This document shows, one piece after another, positions 23,652-32,495 of a stretch of 64,000 nt of DNA (position 1 is the first letter of the stretch; the number at the start of each line of letters is the position of its first letter). The stretch is from an uncultured bacterium. Lineage in GTDB: Bacteria > Actinomycetota > Coriobacteriia > Coriobacteriales > Eggerthellaceae. The stretch lies in the NCBI GenBank assembly GCA_937890835.1, contig CALADF010000043.1:62001-126000 (forward strand), in the 5' to 3' direction. The notes under the pieces are model-generated. The model was given only the letters and a program-made list of their open reading frames with translations, searched no databases and was not told the origin of the DNA. The position numbers and the translations under genes are program-made.

Positions 23652-26564
23652 TTACTCGATGGGAGGGTTTTTCGCCACCTCGAGCATATGCTTCACGAAC
23701 CTGCCGGTATGACTCCCCTCGACGCAAGCGACCTCTTCAGGCGTTCCCTTGGCGATAATACGACCCCCGCCGAAACCGCCCTCAGGACCGAGGTCGACAA
23801 TATGATCGGCGCACTTGATAACGTCGAGGTTATGCTCGATGACGAGCACGGTGTTGCCGGAATCCACGAGTCGCTGCAAGACGACGAGCAACTGCCTGAC
23901 GTCTTCGAAATGCAGTCCCGTGGTAGGTTCGTCGAGGATGTAGAACGTCTTGCCGCTCGATCGTTTTTGCAACTCGCTCGCCAACTTCACCCGTTGAGCC
24001 TCACCGCCCGAAAGCGTGGTGGCGGGTTGGCCAAGCCTGATGTAACCTAGTCCGACGTCGTAGAGAGTCTGTAATTTGCGCTTGATTCCGGGAATGTTCT
24101 CAAAAAACGCAAGCGCGTCTTCGACCGTAAGATCAAGCACATCAGAGATGTTCTTTCCGCGGTACGTAACCTGCAACGTCTCCCGGTTGTATCGCTTGCC
24201 ACCGCAGACCTCGCAAGGAACATACACATCGGGCAGAAAGTGCATTTCGATCTTAATCTGACCGTCGCCCTTACACGCCTCGCATCGTCCGCCGCTCACG
24301 TTGAACGAAAAACGCCCGGGAGCGTATCCGCGAGCTTTCGACTCGTTAGTAGAAGCGAACAGCGAGCGAATGTCGTCCCAAAGGCCGATATAGGTCGCGG
24401 GATTCGATCGAGGAGTGCGACCGATAGGGCTCTGGTCGATGTTGATCACCTTATCGAGCAACTCAACACCCGTGATTTTTCGGTACTTTCCCGTCCTACG
24501 ATGCGCATGGTTAAGCCGGTTGGCGAGAGCCGGGGCAAGCGTATCGGTGATCAAGGAGCTCTTGCCCGACCCTGAAACACCGGTGACGACGGTGAGCGTT
24601 CCGATGGGTATCTCGACGGTGACGTTCTGCAGGTTGTTCTCGCGGGCTCCCGTCAGCTTCAGCGAACCGCGACCCGGCTTGCGACGCTGCGTGGGAACCT
24701 CGATGCGTCTGCGACCCGACAGGTAATCAGCCGTAAGGGACCCCTCCGTATGCGCAACCTCCTCAGGCGTGCCCGCCGCAACCACCATGCCGCCATGCTC
24801 CCCCGCACCGGGACCCATATCGACCACGAAGTCAGCCGCCCTGATGGTATCCTCATCATGTTCGACGACAACAACCGTATTGCCCAGATCTCGAAGTCTT
24901 TCCAATGTGGCGATAAGACGCTCGTTATCACGTTGATGAAGTCCGATGGAAGGCTCGTCGAGAATATAAAGCACGCCCATGAGTCCCGCGCCGATCTGAG
25001 TCGCCAGCCTAATACGCTGGGCCTCACCGCCCGAAAGGGTGGCAGTCGCACGTTCGAGCGTCAGGTAGTCGAGGCCGACGTCGACGAGAAACTTCAATCG
25101 GGCCTTGATCTCCTTCACAATAGGAGCGGCGATAACCTCGTCTTGCCCCGTGAAGGACAACCCCTCGAAAAACTCGAACGATTCGCGCGCCGACATCTCG
25201 GTTACCTCATGAATGGACCTACCTCCCACCGTGACAGCGAGGATCTCCGGCTTCAAACGCCTACCACCACATGTCTCGCAGGGCACCGTCGCGAAGTATG
25301 CGCCGAGCTTATCCTTTTGGGCGTCACTTTGCGCTTCGGCGTAACGACGCTTCACAGCCTCGACGATCCCCTCCCACTCGATGTACCAGTACGTTTCACG
25401 CCCATCCACGGTTCGATAATCCACGCGTATCTTTTCGTCGCCGAGTCCGTTCAGCAAAGCGCGGCGACAACGCGGAGTCAAATCCTCCCACGGAGTGGTT
25501 TCGTCGGCCCCCATGTGAATGGCGACGGCGCGAAGAACTTGAGGGTAGTAATTCCCCGTCTTAAACGGAGCGACGGCTCCGTCCGCAATGCTTAGAGAAG
25601 GGTCGGGAACGAGAAGAGAAGGGTCCACCTCATCGCGGCTTCCAATACCCAGGCAATCAGGACATGCGCCATAAGGTGCGTTAAAGGAGAAGTCACGAGG
25701 CTGAAGCTCGTCCATCGAATGACCATGCTCGGGGCACGCCAAGGCAAGCGAGTAAAGATGCTCCCCTTCGCCAAGACCGCCCGTCGCGCCAGAGGAGGCG
25801 CCCGAAGCCTCGCCTTGAGGCTTTCCGTCCGCACCGAGCACCTGAACGAGAACCTTGCCGTCGGCAAGCTTGGTTGCCAGCTCGACAGCCTCCGCGACAC
25901 GACTCACGGAGGAAGGCTTAAGCGTCACGCGATCGACGACCACGTCGATGAAGTGCTTGATCTTCTTGTTGAGCGTAAGCGGCTCCCCGTCAAGCCTTAC
26001 GATTTCACCGTCAATGCGGACTCTGGTGAAACCCTCCTTCTGCACGTCGGCGAACAGTTTCGTGAACTCGCCTTTTCGACCCATGACCACCGGCGCCATT
26101 ATAACGGCTTTGGGGATTTCCCCCTCGTCGGCAAGCGATAGGATGTCGTCAGTTACCTGGTCCGTCGTCTGACGCTTGATCTCACGGCCGCACTCGGGAC
26201 AATGCGGTACGCCGACGCGTGCGTAAAGCAAGCGCAGGTAATCGTATATCTCCGTTGTCGTACCGACCGTTGATCGCGGATTGCGCGACGTGGTTTTCTG
26301 ATCAATCGACACCGCCGGCGATAAGCCATCGATGGAGTCAAGATCGGGCTTGTTCATCTGCCCTAAGAACATGCGCGCGTAACTCGAAAGGCTCTCAACA
26401 TAGCGTCGCTGACCCTCGGCGTACATGGTATCGAACGCCAAGCTCGATTTACCCGAGCCGGATAAACCCGTGATAACAACCAGCTCATCGCGCGGTATCG
26501 TCAGGTCGACGTTTTTCAGATTATGCTCGCGCGCTCCCTTTATGACGATTTCTTTTTGTCCCAT
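23652..26564 (-). CDS. uvrA: Excinuclease ABC subunit A
   Basis: The 970-residue damage-recognition ATPase of nucleotide excision repair has two ABC modules. The first Walker A is GLSGSGKS (33-40), with signature ATLSGGEAQRIRLATQIG. The second has GVSGSGKSSL and TTLSGGEAQRVKLASEL. The zinc module of the second half is intact (CEACKGDG ... CEVCGGKR). The first zinc site reads CPEHGHS instead of CPxC, with CPDC downstream, a variation also seen in other actinobacterial UvrA. The UvrB-interacting and insertion regions are present. A dyad like an SOS box lies upstream (26672-26685), and a 280-bp gap separates it from xerC. Confidence 0.97.
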   Translation of the reverse strand: MGQKEIVIKGAREHNLKNVDLTIPRDELVVITGLSGSGKSSLAFDTMYAEGQRRYVESLSSYARMFLGQMNKPDLDSIDGLSPAVSIDQKTTSRNPRSTVGTTTEIYDYLRLLYARVGVPHCPECGREIKRQTTDQVTDDILSLADEGEIPKAVIMAPVVMGRKGEFTKLFADVQKEGFTRVRIDGEIVRLDGEPLTLNKKIKHFIDVVVDRVTLKPSSVSRVAEAVELATKLADGKVLVQVLGADGKPQGEASGASSGATGGLGEGEHLYSLALACPEHGHSMDELQPRDFSFNAPYGACPDCLGIGSRDEVDPSLLVPDPSLSIADGAVAPFKTGNYYPQVLRAVAIHMGADETTPWEDLTPRCRRALLNGLGDEKIRVDYRTVDGRETYWYIEWEGIVEAVKRRYAEAQSDAQKDKLGAYFATVPCETCGGRRLKPEILAVTVGGRSIHEVTEMSARESFEFFEGLSFTGQDEVIAAPIVKEIKARLKFLVDVGLDYLTLERATATLSGGEAQRIRLATQIGAGLMGVLYILDEPSIGLHQRDNERLIATLERLRDLGNTVVVVEHDEDTIRAADFVVDMGPGAGEHGGMVVAAGTPEEVAHTEGSLTADYLSGRRRIEVPTQRRKPGRGSLKLTGARENNLQNVTVEIPIGTLTVVTGVSGSGKSSLITDTLAPALANRLNHAHRRTGKYRKITGVELLDKVINIDQSPIGRTPRSNPATYIGLWDDIRSLFASTNESKARGYAPGRFSFNVSGGRCEACKGDGQIKIEMHFLPDVYVPCEVCGGKRYNRETLQVTYRGKNISDVLDLTVEDALAFFENIPGIKRKLQTLYDVGLGYIRLGQPATTLSGGEAQRVKLASELQKRSSGKTFYILDEPTTGLHFEDVRQLLVVLQRLVDSGNTVLVIEHNLDVIKCADHIVDLGPEGGFGGGRIIAKGTPEEVACVEGSHTGRFVKHMLEVAKNPPIE

Positions 26565-26633
26565 TTGATTCGCTTTCGCTTCAGATTAATCGATGACGCC
26601 GACAGACCGCGCGCCCTTCGTATCACAAACCAT

Positions 26634-26685
26634 ATTCTAGTACAGCAACGTCGAACATCCATATGTTAAGGGGAACTTTTGTTCG
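26634..26685 (-). promoter_or_regulatory. uvrA promoter region with SOS-box-like dyad
   Basis: On the - strand a -10-like TAGAAT lies at 26639-26634. Upstream, GAAC-TTTT-GTTC (26673-26684, flanked G/G) matches the Gram-positive LexA box CGAAC-N4-GTTCG except for the first base. A second, looser dyad, CGAACAT-N4-ATGTTAAG (26652-26670), lies between. SOS control of uvrA is common; LexA binding here is inferred. Confidence 0.5.
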
Positions 26686-26844
26686 CTATTCAAGGATTCA
26701 GCACAGACGCGCCGTTCTGCACTTTCCCGAACAACAGACCGCGCTATACCAACTCGAAAACCATGGATGACGAGGTCCGCCCACACGACCAAAGCCCCCC
26801 GATTGCGCCACGCCGCGCTCAATGCACGGGCACGTCGCCTAACG

Positions 26845-27858
26845 TCAACCGCGCGGATGAGCGCGCCCGTGCTCGCGCTTGAGGACATCGGGCGAGACAT
26901 GCGTGTAGATCTGCGTAGTGGAAAGACTCGCATGTCCGAGCATCTCCTGGACGCTTCGCAAATCGGCTCCCCCGTTAAGAAGATCCGTCGCGAACGAATG
27001 ACGCATCGCATGAGGAGACAGGGAAGGATCAAGACCCGCCTCACGGACGGCACGCTTGAAAATCTTGCGAATTCCATCTGAGCTCAACGGCTTTCCCCGA
27101 CGTCCGATGAAGAAAAATGGGCTTTCAACGCCATCGAGCAGCACGGGACGCGCACTCCGCTCGTAATCTCGCATCAACCCGAGAGCGATTTCATGAACGG
27201 GAACGACCCTTTCCTTCGAGCCTTTTCCGAAAACCCTCACAAGCTGTTGAGCATAGTCCACGCCTTCGAGAAGCAATCCAGCCGCTTCGGAAACACGAAG
27301 GCCGCTCGCGTAAAGAAGCTCGAGAAGGGCGGCGTCGCGCAACTCCTCGGGAGATCGAGCGCACGCAGACTTTCGATCCCCGCAATCCTCATGAACAGCG
27401 AGCAAGAGATCCATGTCCGAAGGGCGTATCACCTTCGGCAACGTTCTCATACTGCGAGGCCCCTGCAGCAAAGCTGCAGGATTGTCGGCGATAACGCCCT
27501 GCGAGCAAAGCCATCCGAAGAAACCGCGCAAGGAAGACAGCCTCCTGCCGATCGTCGAACGCGCGTACCGCGCTTCATGAAGCTCGGCGAGGTAAGCACG
27601 CAATCCACGATGATCGATCTCCTCGGGCTGCAGCTCCGCGCGTTCGCACCACCTCAGATAGTCAAGCACATCCGCCCTATACGCACGAACCGTGTGCGAA
27701 GACAAACCTCGCTCCAAAGCGAGATGACGGCAGTAACGCTCGAGCTCTTCACAACCCTCGAGATCGACGTCCGACGAATCGACCTCGCGCGCCCGCGAAA
27801 CCGCATCATGTCCCCCTTTGCTCACGTGCGACTTCACTACCCTGGCAATCCTGCGCAA
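26845..27858 (-). CDS. xerC: Tyrosine recombinase XerC
   Basis: The 337-residue tyrosine recombinase has an N-terminal SAM-like core-binding domain (about 35-130, LERYCRHLALERGLSSHTVRAY) and a catalytic domain with R188 (SGLRVSE), K215 (GKGSKER), H283 and R286 (HAMRHSFA), H309 (LGHASLS) and Y318. All six active-site residues are present, so it should resolve chromosome dimers at dif. The TTG start is preceded by GAAGAAGG with six bases spacing, and lies 22 bp inside the end of trmFO, consistent with coupling. The linkage trmFO-xerC is conserved in many Gram-positives, supporting housekeeping XerC rather than an integrase. Confidence 0.92.
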   Translation of the reverse strand: MRRIARVVKSHVSKGGHDAVSRAREVDSSDVDLEGCEELERYCRHLALERGLSSHTVRAYRADVLDYLRWCERAELQPEEIDHRGLRAYLAELHEARYARSTIGRRLSSLRGFFGWLCSQGVIADNPAALLQGPRSMRTLPKVIRPSDMDLLLAVHEDCGDRKSACARSPEELRDAALLELLYASGLRVSEAAGLLLEGVDYAQQLVRVFGKGSKERVVPVHEIALGLMRDYERSARPVLLDGVESPFFFIGRRGKPLSSDGIRKIFKRAVREAGLDPSLSPHAMRHSFATDLLNGGADLRSVQEMLGHASLSTTQIYTHVSPDVLKREHGRAHPRG

Positions 27859-29237
27859 GGACAGCCTTCTTCGACTATCAGACCGACACCGACGAGCTGC
27901 GCGCGATACACCGCAAGAGCAGCCCGAGATCTATCCGCATACGCCTGGTAACGCTCTTTTTTGTTTCGAATGCGAATCTCAAGGGGCGGCAGGATGCCGA
28001 AGTTGACATGCATCGGCTGATAATCAACCGTATTGGGGTCGGTCGCATACGCGAGCAGCGAACCAAACACCATTTCGCGCGGGACTGACGGCAGGTAAGC
28101 ACCACGTAAATCAGCCGCAACGGAGAAGGCGACGTGAAGCCCCGAGCGGATCGCCTCGCAATACCCTTCCGTGCCCGCCAGTTGACCCGCAACATATACG
28201 GGCGTGCCGAGCTCTTCGGAAGCCGCAGTCCTCAAACGAAGATGATCGTCAAGAAGACGGGGCGCGTCGACGAACGTGTTTCGATGCATGACGCCGTAAC
28301 GCGCGAACTCAGCGTTCTCGAGCCCGGGTATCATGCGAAACACACGACGTTGCTCGGGGAACGTAAGGTTGGTTTGAAAACCCACCAGGTTGTAGCACGA
28401 GCCATGCACATCCTCAGCCCGCAGCTGCAACGCCGCCCAAGGCCTTCTCCCTGTTCGCGGGTCGGTCAGACCAACGGGCTTGAGCGTCCCGAACCGAGGG
28501 GCGTCATGACCTGCACGCGCGATCTCCTCAATCGGCTGGCATGCCTGGAAAAGATCCTTCGACTCAAAAGACTTCGCTATCACGCGCTCAGCGCCCAAAA
28601 GCGCCTCGATGAAATCGTCGTAGGTTTCCCTGTCGAAAGGCGCGTTCAGGTAATCCCCGGGGTTCTCATCTGCTTTTTCATAGCGACTCTGCCTGAACAG
28701 CTTTTCGTAGTCAAGCGAATCCGCCATGACAACCGGCGCGGCGGCATCGTAGAAGGCGAGGGCATCGGAACCCGTAAGCTCCGCCAACGAAGCCGAGAGA
28801 GCATCGGAAGTGAGAGGGCCCGTCACGAGAACAAGAGCGTCGCAGTTCGACGCCTCATCCGCCACGCTCACAGCCTCGTAGCGCTGAAGGTCAATGCGAG
28901 GATGCCCTTCGACAAGCGCCGTCACATCGGCGGAGAACTCAGCCCTGTCGACCGCAAGCGCACCGCCCGCCGCGACTTCATGACGCAACGCCGCAGCATA
29001 CACATGAGATCCAAGCGCATCAAGCTCTGCCTTGATGAGCCCTGCAGCGCTGTCGGGCTTCGTGCTCTTCAGAGAATTGGAACAGACGAGCTCGCTTAAA
29101 TAACCCGTATGGTGAACAGGGGTGCCCCGATGAGGGCGCATCTCTACGAGGCGAACAGCGAAACCTAAATCCGCCAACGTAAGGGCGGCCTCACTGCCCG
29201 CGAGACCGCCACCGATAATCGTAATATTTTTCATCAT
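27837..29237 (-). CDS. trmFO: Methylenetetrahydrofolate-tRNA-(uracil-5-)-methyltransferase TrmFO
   Basis: This 466-residue FAD/folate enzyme makes m5U54 in the tRNA T-loop. The start ITIIGGGLAGSEAALTLADLG is the FAD Rossmann motif. It is followed by VEMRPHRGTPVHHTGYLSELVCSNSLKS, very typical of TrmFO. Later come EFSADVTALV, LFQACQPIEEIARAGHDAPRFGTLKPVGLTDPRTG and PVYVAGQLAGTEGYCEAI, and the C-terminus has YQPMHVNFGILPPLE. All are in the expected order, and the length is close to the usual 435-450. Two adjacent ATG codons are possible starts (29237 or 29234). It overlaps xerC. Confidence 0.95.
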   Translation of the reverse strand: MMKNITIIGGGLAGSEAALTLADLGFAVRLVEMRPHRGTPVHHTGYLSELVCSNSLKSTKPDSAAGLIKAELDALGSHVYAAALRHEVAAGGALAVDRAEFSADVTALVEGHPRIDLQRYEAVSVADEASNCDALVLVTGPLTSDALSASLAELTGSDALAFYDAAAPVVMADSLDYEKLFRQSRYEKADENPGDYLNAPFDRETYDDFIEALLGAERVIAKSFESKDLFQACQPIEEIARAGHDAPRFGTLKPVGLTDPRTGRRPWAALQLRAEDVHGSCYNLVGFQTNLTFPEQRRVFRMIPGLENAEFARYGVMHRNTFVDAPRLLDDHLRLRTAASEELGTPVYVAGQLAGTEGYCEAIRSGLHVAFSVAADLRGAYLPSVPREMVFGSLLAYATDPNTVDYQPMHVNFGILPPLEIRIRNKKERYQAYADRSRAALAVYRAQLVGVGLIVEEGCPCAGLPG

Positions 29238-29321
29238 GCGAACAGCATATCAAACGCGCGCGCCCCCTCGCTCGCAAACAGAGACTCCCCTCAAAATAAC
29301 GGACCGCCTGCAGATGCTGCG

Positions 29322-30428
29322 CTATGCGAGACTCGTCTCGAGCCAGGTAAGAAGGGGGGCCTGCTCTTCCAGCTGCTCAACCGTGACCCCGACGCCCTTC
29401 TTCGCGCATGTCTTCTGCAGCGTATCGAGCATTTGCGACGTCATGCCGAGCTTGAAGTCGGCGATATCGAAGGCGGCGCGGACGCTCTCGACGTCGGCTC
29501 CAATGCTATCGGCGCAAATCCGGATTGCCTCATCGGAATTCTCGTTCATGAAAGACGACGTCTTCGCTTCGGCCTCGAAGAACGCCTTGATGGATTCCTC
29601 CTTCTCCGCAAAGACCTCCTTGGTGGTGATCAAACAAGCCAAACTGTACGAATCGATGTCGGCGTTCGTGCCGACGCGGTAAGAACCCGCAACCTGCGAC
29701 ACGGCCGTGTCAGGATACGGCTGGCTCGCCGCCATCATGTCGATGTCCGTTCCGGTTGCCAGCGTGGTGGGAAGCGTGTTCGCCTTCACATCGACGAGGG
29801 TCACAACGCCATCGCCTTCGGTGCCGAAGTCGTTGAAGGATACCCCCATCGCTTTCAACCAGCTTTTCAACTCAGACTCCGTGGTCGCCCCCTTCTGCAC
29901 GCCGATCTTAACCGTTCCTCCTAAAACTAGCGCAGCGGATTCGAAAGAAGCCTTGACCTCGTCCTTGTTGTCCTTCGCCTTATCGTAAGCGACGATCTGA
30001 GCATCTCCGGTCATACCGGGTCCCGCAACGATCACCTGACCGCCGGTATAACAGTTCGAGCAGGCGAGCACCACGATGTCGTCCCCGTATTGCTTGATGG
30101 CGTCGGCAACGGGGCCTTGGCCGGTCGTCGCTATGTCAACCGACCCCGCAAGAAGAGCCTCCACCGACTGCTGTCCGGAACCTGTAACGGCATGAAGCGT
30201 CACCTCGGGACCAGCCTCGGCGAAATACCCCTGCTTATCGCCAAAGATGATGTCCTCATATCCCGCCTTGTTCAGGTAGGCGATCGAAAGAGGCGCGTAC
30301 TCCTTCACTCCCTGACTCTCCTGCGTCGCCGAGCCCGTCCCCTCATCAGAAGCACATCCCCCCAAAGCGAAGAGACCGAGCGCGAGCGCGGCAACGCACG
30401 CGATGGCAACAGCCCTTGCGTTCCTCAC
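29322..30428 (-). CDS. ABC transporter substrate-binding lipoprotein (NrtA/SsuA/TauA type)
   Basis: The 368-residue precursor has a lipoprotein signal ending GLFALGGC. The mature domain is an NMT1/SsuA-like periplasmic-type fold: APLSIAYLNKAGYEDIIFGDKQGYFAEAGPEVTL, QQSVEALLAGSVDIATTGQGPVADAIKQYGDDIVVLACSN, then GTVKIGVQKGATTESELKSWL. Such proteins bind nitrate, alkanesulfonates, taurine or pyrimidine precursors; the ligand is not evident. The GTG at 30428 is preferred over that at 30437 because AAAGGTGG lies five bases before it. It is the third gene of a permease-ATPase-binding protein unit, 69 bp after the ATPase gene. Confidence 0.85.
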   Translation of the reverse strand: MRNARAVAIACVAALALGLFALGGCASDEGTGSATQESQGVKEYAPLSIAYLNKAGYEDIIFGDKQGYFAEAGPEVTLHAVTGSGQQSVEALLAGSVDIATTGQGPVADAIKQYGDDIVVLACSNCYTGGQVIVAGPGMTGDAQIVAYDKAKDNKDEVKASFESAALVLGGTVKIGVQKGATTESELKSWLKAMGVSFNDFGTEGDGVVTLVDVKANTLPTTLATGTDIDMMAASQPYPDTAVSQVAGSYRVGTNADIDSYSLACLITTKEVFAEKEESIKAFFEAEAKTSSFMNENSDEAIRICADSIGADVESVRAAFDIADFKLGMTSQMLDTLQKTCAKKGVGVTVEQLEEQAPLLTWLETSLA

Positions 30429-30497
30429 GACAACCACCTTTCTCTAACCTTTTTTCATGTCCGTGCCGAGCAGCTTTCGACACGAGCCCGCAAACCC

Positions 30498-31283
30498 TTA
30501 GAACGAGCAAGCGGTATCGGGCATGCATGACCTGATCTCGTCACATAAAGCGCGAAACTCAGGAACATCGACATCCCGGGGAACGTCATCGCCAACGGAC
30601 CACTCCCGACAAATACGACCGGGCGACGATGAGAACAGCACGATGAGGGGAGACACGAGGACCGCTTCGGAAATGCTGTGGGTGACGAACGCAATGGTTC
30701 TGCCCTCCTTTTTCCAAAGTCTGCGCATGCTCTCGTCAAGAGCCGAGCGCGTAAGCTCGTCGAGTGCGGAAAACGGCTCGTCCATGAGCATCACTTCAGA
30801 ACCCATGGCGAGCAAGCGAGCGATGGCGACGCGCTGCTTCATCCCGCCCGAAAGCGTGCTCGGGCTAGCTTCGGCGACATCGGAAAGCCCGACCTGGGAC
30901 AACGCGAGACGCGCGCGTTCGGCCGTCTCTGCCGAGTCGATGACGTTCCCTAATCTTCGCGTCGAGCTTTTCACCGCGAAGGAGACGTTCTGCTCGACCG
31001 TCAGCCAAGGCAACAGGCTGTATTCCTGGAAAACGACTCCGCGACGAGGATCAGGACCGCAAACGGCCTCGCCTTCGAACAGAACCTCCCCTACCGTCGG
31101 TTGAGCAAACCCCGCGATCATCGACAGCGTCACGGTCTTGCCGCATCCCGAAGGGCCGATGAGGCTCACGAACTCTCCCCGCTCGATCTCAAGCGACACG
31201 CGGTCAAGCGCAACGCGCGCCCGACTCTTGGCACGATCAGCGTAAAACGCCTTCGACACATCGCGAAGCTCGATGTACGCCAT
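30498..31283 (-). CDS. ABC transporter ATP-binding protein (NrtD/SsuB/TauB type)
   Basis: The 261-residue ATPase has Walker A GPSGCGKT, Q-loop VFQEYSLLPWLTVEQNV, signature LSGGMKQR, Walker B VMLMDEPFSALD and H-loop VTHSISEAV. The PWLTVEQNV Q-loop and THSISEA are typical of the nitrate/sulfonate/taurine importer class, matching the neighbouring binding protein and permease. The start codon lies one base after the permease stop. The C-terminus is a little longer and Cys-containing but carries no recognisable extra domain. Confidence 0.9.
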   Translation of the reverse strand: MAYIELRDVSKAFYADRAKSRARVALDRVSLEIERGEFVSLIGPSGCGKTVTLSMIAGFAQPTVGEVLFEGEAVCGPDPRRGVVFQEYSLLPWLTVEQNVSFAVKSSTRRLGNVIDSAETAERARLALSQVGLSDVAEASPSTLSGGMKQRVAIARLLAMGSEVMLMDEPFSALDELTRSALDESMRRLWKKEGRTIAFVTHSISEAVLVSPLIVLFSSSPGRICREWSVGDDVPRDVDVPEFRALCDEIRSCMPDTACSF

Positions 31284-31284
31284 C

Positions 31285-32064
31285 TTAAGCCCCCTCGATT
31301 CCCAAACGATGCCTCATCCAACGCTCCAAGCTCGCCAAGACGACGCGATCGACGAACAAACCGACAAGGCAGATGACCGTGATGCAGGCGAACGCGCCCA
31401 CGTAGTCGAGCAGATCGCGGGTAAGCTCGATGGAGTAGCCGATGCCGAGGCCGGTGCCCACTACCATCTCAGCAGCTATAAGCACTCGCCACGCCGAGGA
31501 CATGCCGAGACGAAGCGCGTTGATAATGCTCGGAGCGGCCTGCGGAACCAGCACCTTGAAGAACACCGCAGCCCCCGACGCGCCCATCATGCGCGCAGCA
31601 TCGACGATGACGGCGGGAACCATGCGTATACCGCTCGACACTCCTATGGTGATAACCATGGAGGACACCGCGAAGATGATGAAGATCGCCGAAGCGTCAC
31701 CCAAACCGAAGATGAGAATCGCCATCGGAAGCCACGCAAGACCGGGGATCATCTGGTAAACGGAAACAGGCACCATGCCGATTTGGTATATGCGCCCGAA
31801 ATACCCCAACACCATGCCCAGCCCGATACCGATCGTAGACGCCAAGCCGAATGCGATGAGAAGACGCTTTATACTGGCGAGAACGTGCTCGAAGACGGAA
31901 TGCCCGTACAGCGAACGCCCCTCGAACAGGTATTCTCCAAGGCGCTCGAAGGTTTCGAGAGGGTAAGGAAACCCAAGCGTAGCCCCTCCCGCGTTCATGA
32001 GAAGCGCGAAGAACTGCCAGATAAGCAGACCCACCGTAACGCCGAGGGCAATGTTGCCGATCAT
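31285..32064 (-). CDS. ABC transporter permease (NrtB/SsuC/TauC type), start uncertain
   Basis: This importer permease has about six helices, with the EAA-type loop DAARMMGASGAAVFFKVLVPQAAPSI. The motif GMVPVSVYQMIPGLAWLPMAILIFGLGDAS is typical of SsuC/NrtB. From the ATG at 32064 it has 259 residues, matching the family length (about 260). The same frame is open to a GTG at 32175 (296 residues) and also has an ATG at 32079, but no ribosome site precedes these. The ATG at 32064 overlaps by four bases (ATGA) the stop of a 43-codon upstream ORF that has an excellent ribosome site, suggesting translational coupling. A frameshift in the hairpin region is the alternative. Confidence 0.85.
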   Translation of the reverse strand: MIGNIALGVTVGLLIWQFFALLMNAGGATLGFPYPLETFERLGEYLFEGRSLYGHSVFEHVLASIKRLLIAFGLASTIGIGLGMVLGYFGRIYQIGMVPVSVYQMIPGLAWLPMAILIFGLGDASAIFIIFAVSSMVITIGVSSGIRMVPAVIVDAARMMGASGAAVFFKVLVPQAAPSIINALRLGMSSAWRVLIAAEMVVGTGLGIGYSIELTRDLLDYVGAFACITVICLVGLFVDRVVLASLERWMRHRLGIEGA

Positions 32065-32192
32065 GCTCCCGTAAGACATCCATCGCGATCCCGGAACCTC
32101 GACGACCGCGTCACGACCCTCGTTGTCGCGAACGCACGCCGCAAGTGCGCGCTCGCTCGCACCACGAGCGCGCACTTGCGGTTTCGACCCAT
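32061..32192 (-). CDS. Possible 43-residue upstream ORF coupled to the ABC permease
   Basis: An ATG at 32192 stands eight bases after GAGAGGAGAA (32210-32201) and about 30 bases after the expected transcription start, so it is the first well-placed start of the operon. It encodes a short Arg-rich peptide (MGRNRKCALVVRAS..., 10 Arg in 43) and stops with TGA overlapping the permease ATG at 32064. The 17-bp hairpin at 32139-32181 lies inside it. It may be a real leader peptide, or the true N-terminus of the permease separated by a frameshift. Confidence 0.35.
   Translation of the reverse strand: MGRNRKCALVVRASAHLRRAFATTRVVTRSSRFRDRDGCLTGA
32139..32181 (-). repeat. 17-bp perfect inverted repeat at the start of the ABC operon
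   Basis: The arms 32139-32155 and 32165-32181 are perfectly complementary (CGCAAGTGCGCGCTCG and its complement, plus one outer C-G pair) around a nine-base loop. In the - strand RNA this is a very stable hairpin lying between the first start codon and the permease. No U-tract follows. Confidence 0.7.
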
Positions 32193-32202
32193 GGCGACAA
32201 TT

Positions 32203-32233
32203 CTCCTCTCCGTAAAGCAGTTATTAGATTATA
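32203..32233 (-). promoter_or_regulatory. Promoter of the nitrate/sulfonate-type ABC operon
   Basis: On the - strand a perfect -10 TATAAT (32233-32228) lies in an AT-rich island, with TTGCTT 15 bp upstream as a weak -35 and a ribosome site (GAGAGGAGAA) downstream. A partial dyad (TTAG ... CTAA) covers the -10. The rest of 32234-32459 holds no gene that I can support. Confidence 0.6.
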
Positions 32234-32459
32234 TCTTATATCGGACTAAAGCAATTACATTAACCAAAGCGAAATTCAGCCGAAGGTGCAGATGCGCACA
32301 TTGAGCGTGTGACAAAACCTCGTGTTCGCCCGCCGAAAAAGCCGTAAGTGACAACAGGGAACCGCGCCCGATGATGAGCGAACAGCGTCTCAACAGATCT
32401 GACCGTTTCGAATAATATCGTTTTCAAAGTGCATTCTAAAACGACTGCCACAATCGGAA

Positions 32460-32495
32460 AAAACGAGCAACGGGCGTGCGAGAACGGCTCGTTTT
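32460..32495 (-). terminator. Terminator of the yraN-comM-dprA operon
   Basis: On the - strand the stem AAAACGAGC / GCTCGTTTT (32495-32487 with 32468-32460) with an 18-base loop is followed by a T-run ending TTTTTTCC. It begins at the dprA stop codon. Confidence 0.8.

Noticed and set aside
26845..27858. Tyrosine recombinase as a sign of an integrated element
   Set aside because: It is coupled to trmFO and next to uvrA, has the XerC layout, and no attachment repeats, integrase-associated genes or composition change are seen nearby.
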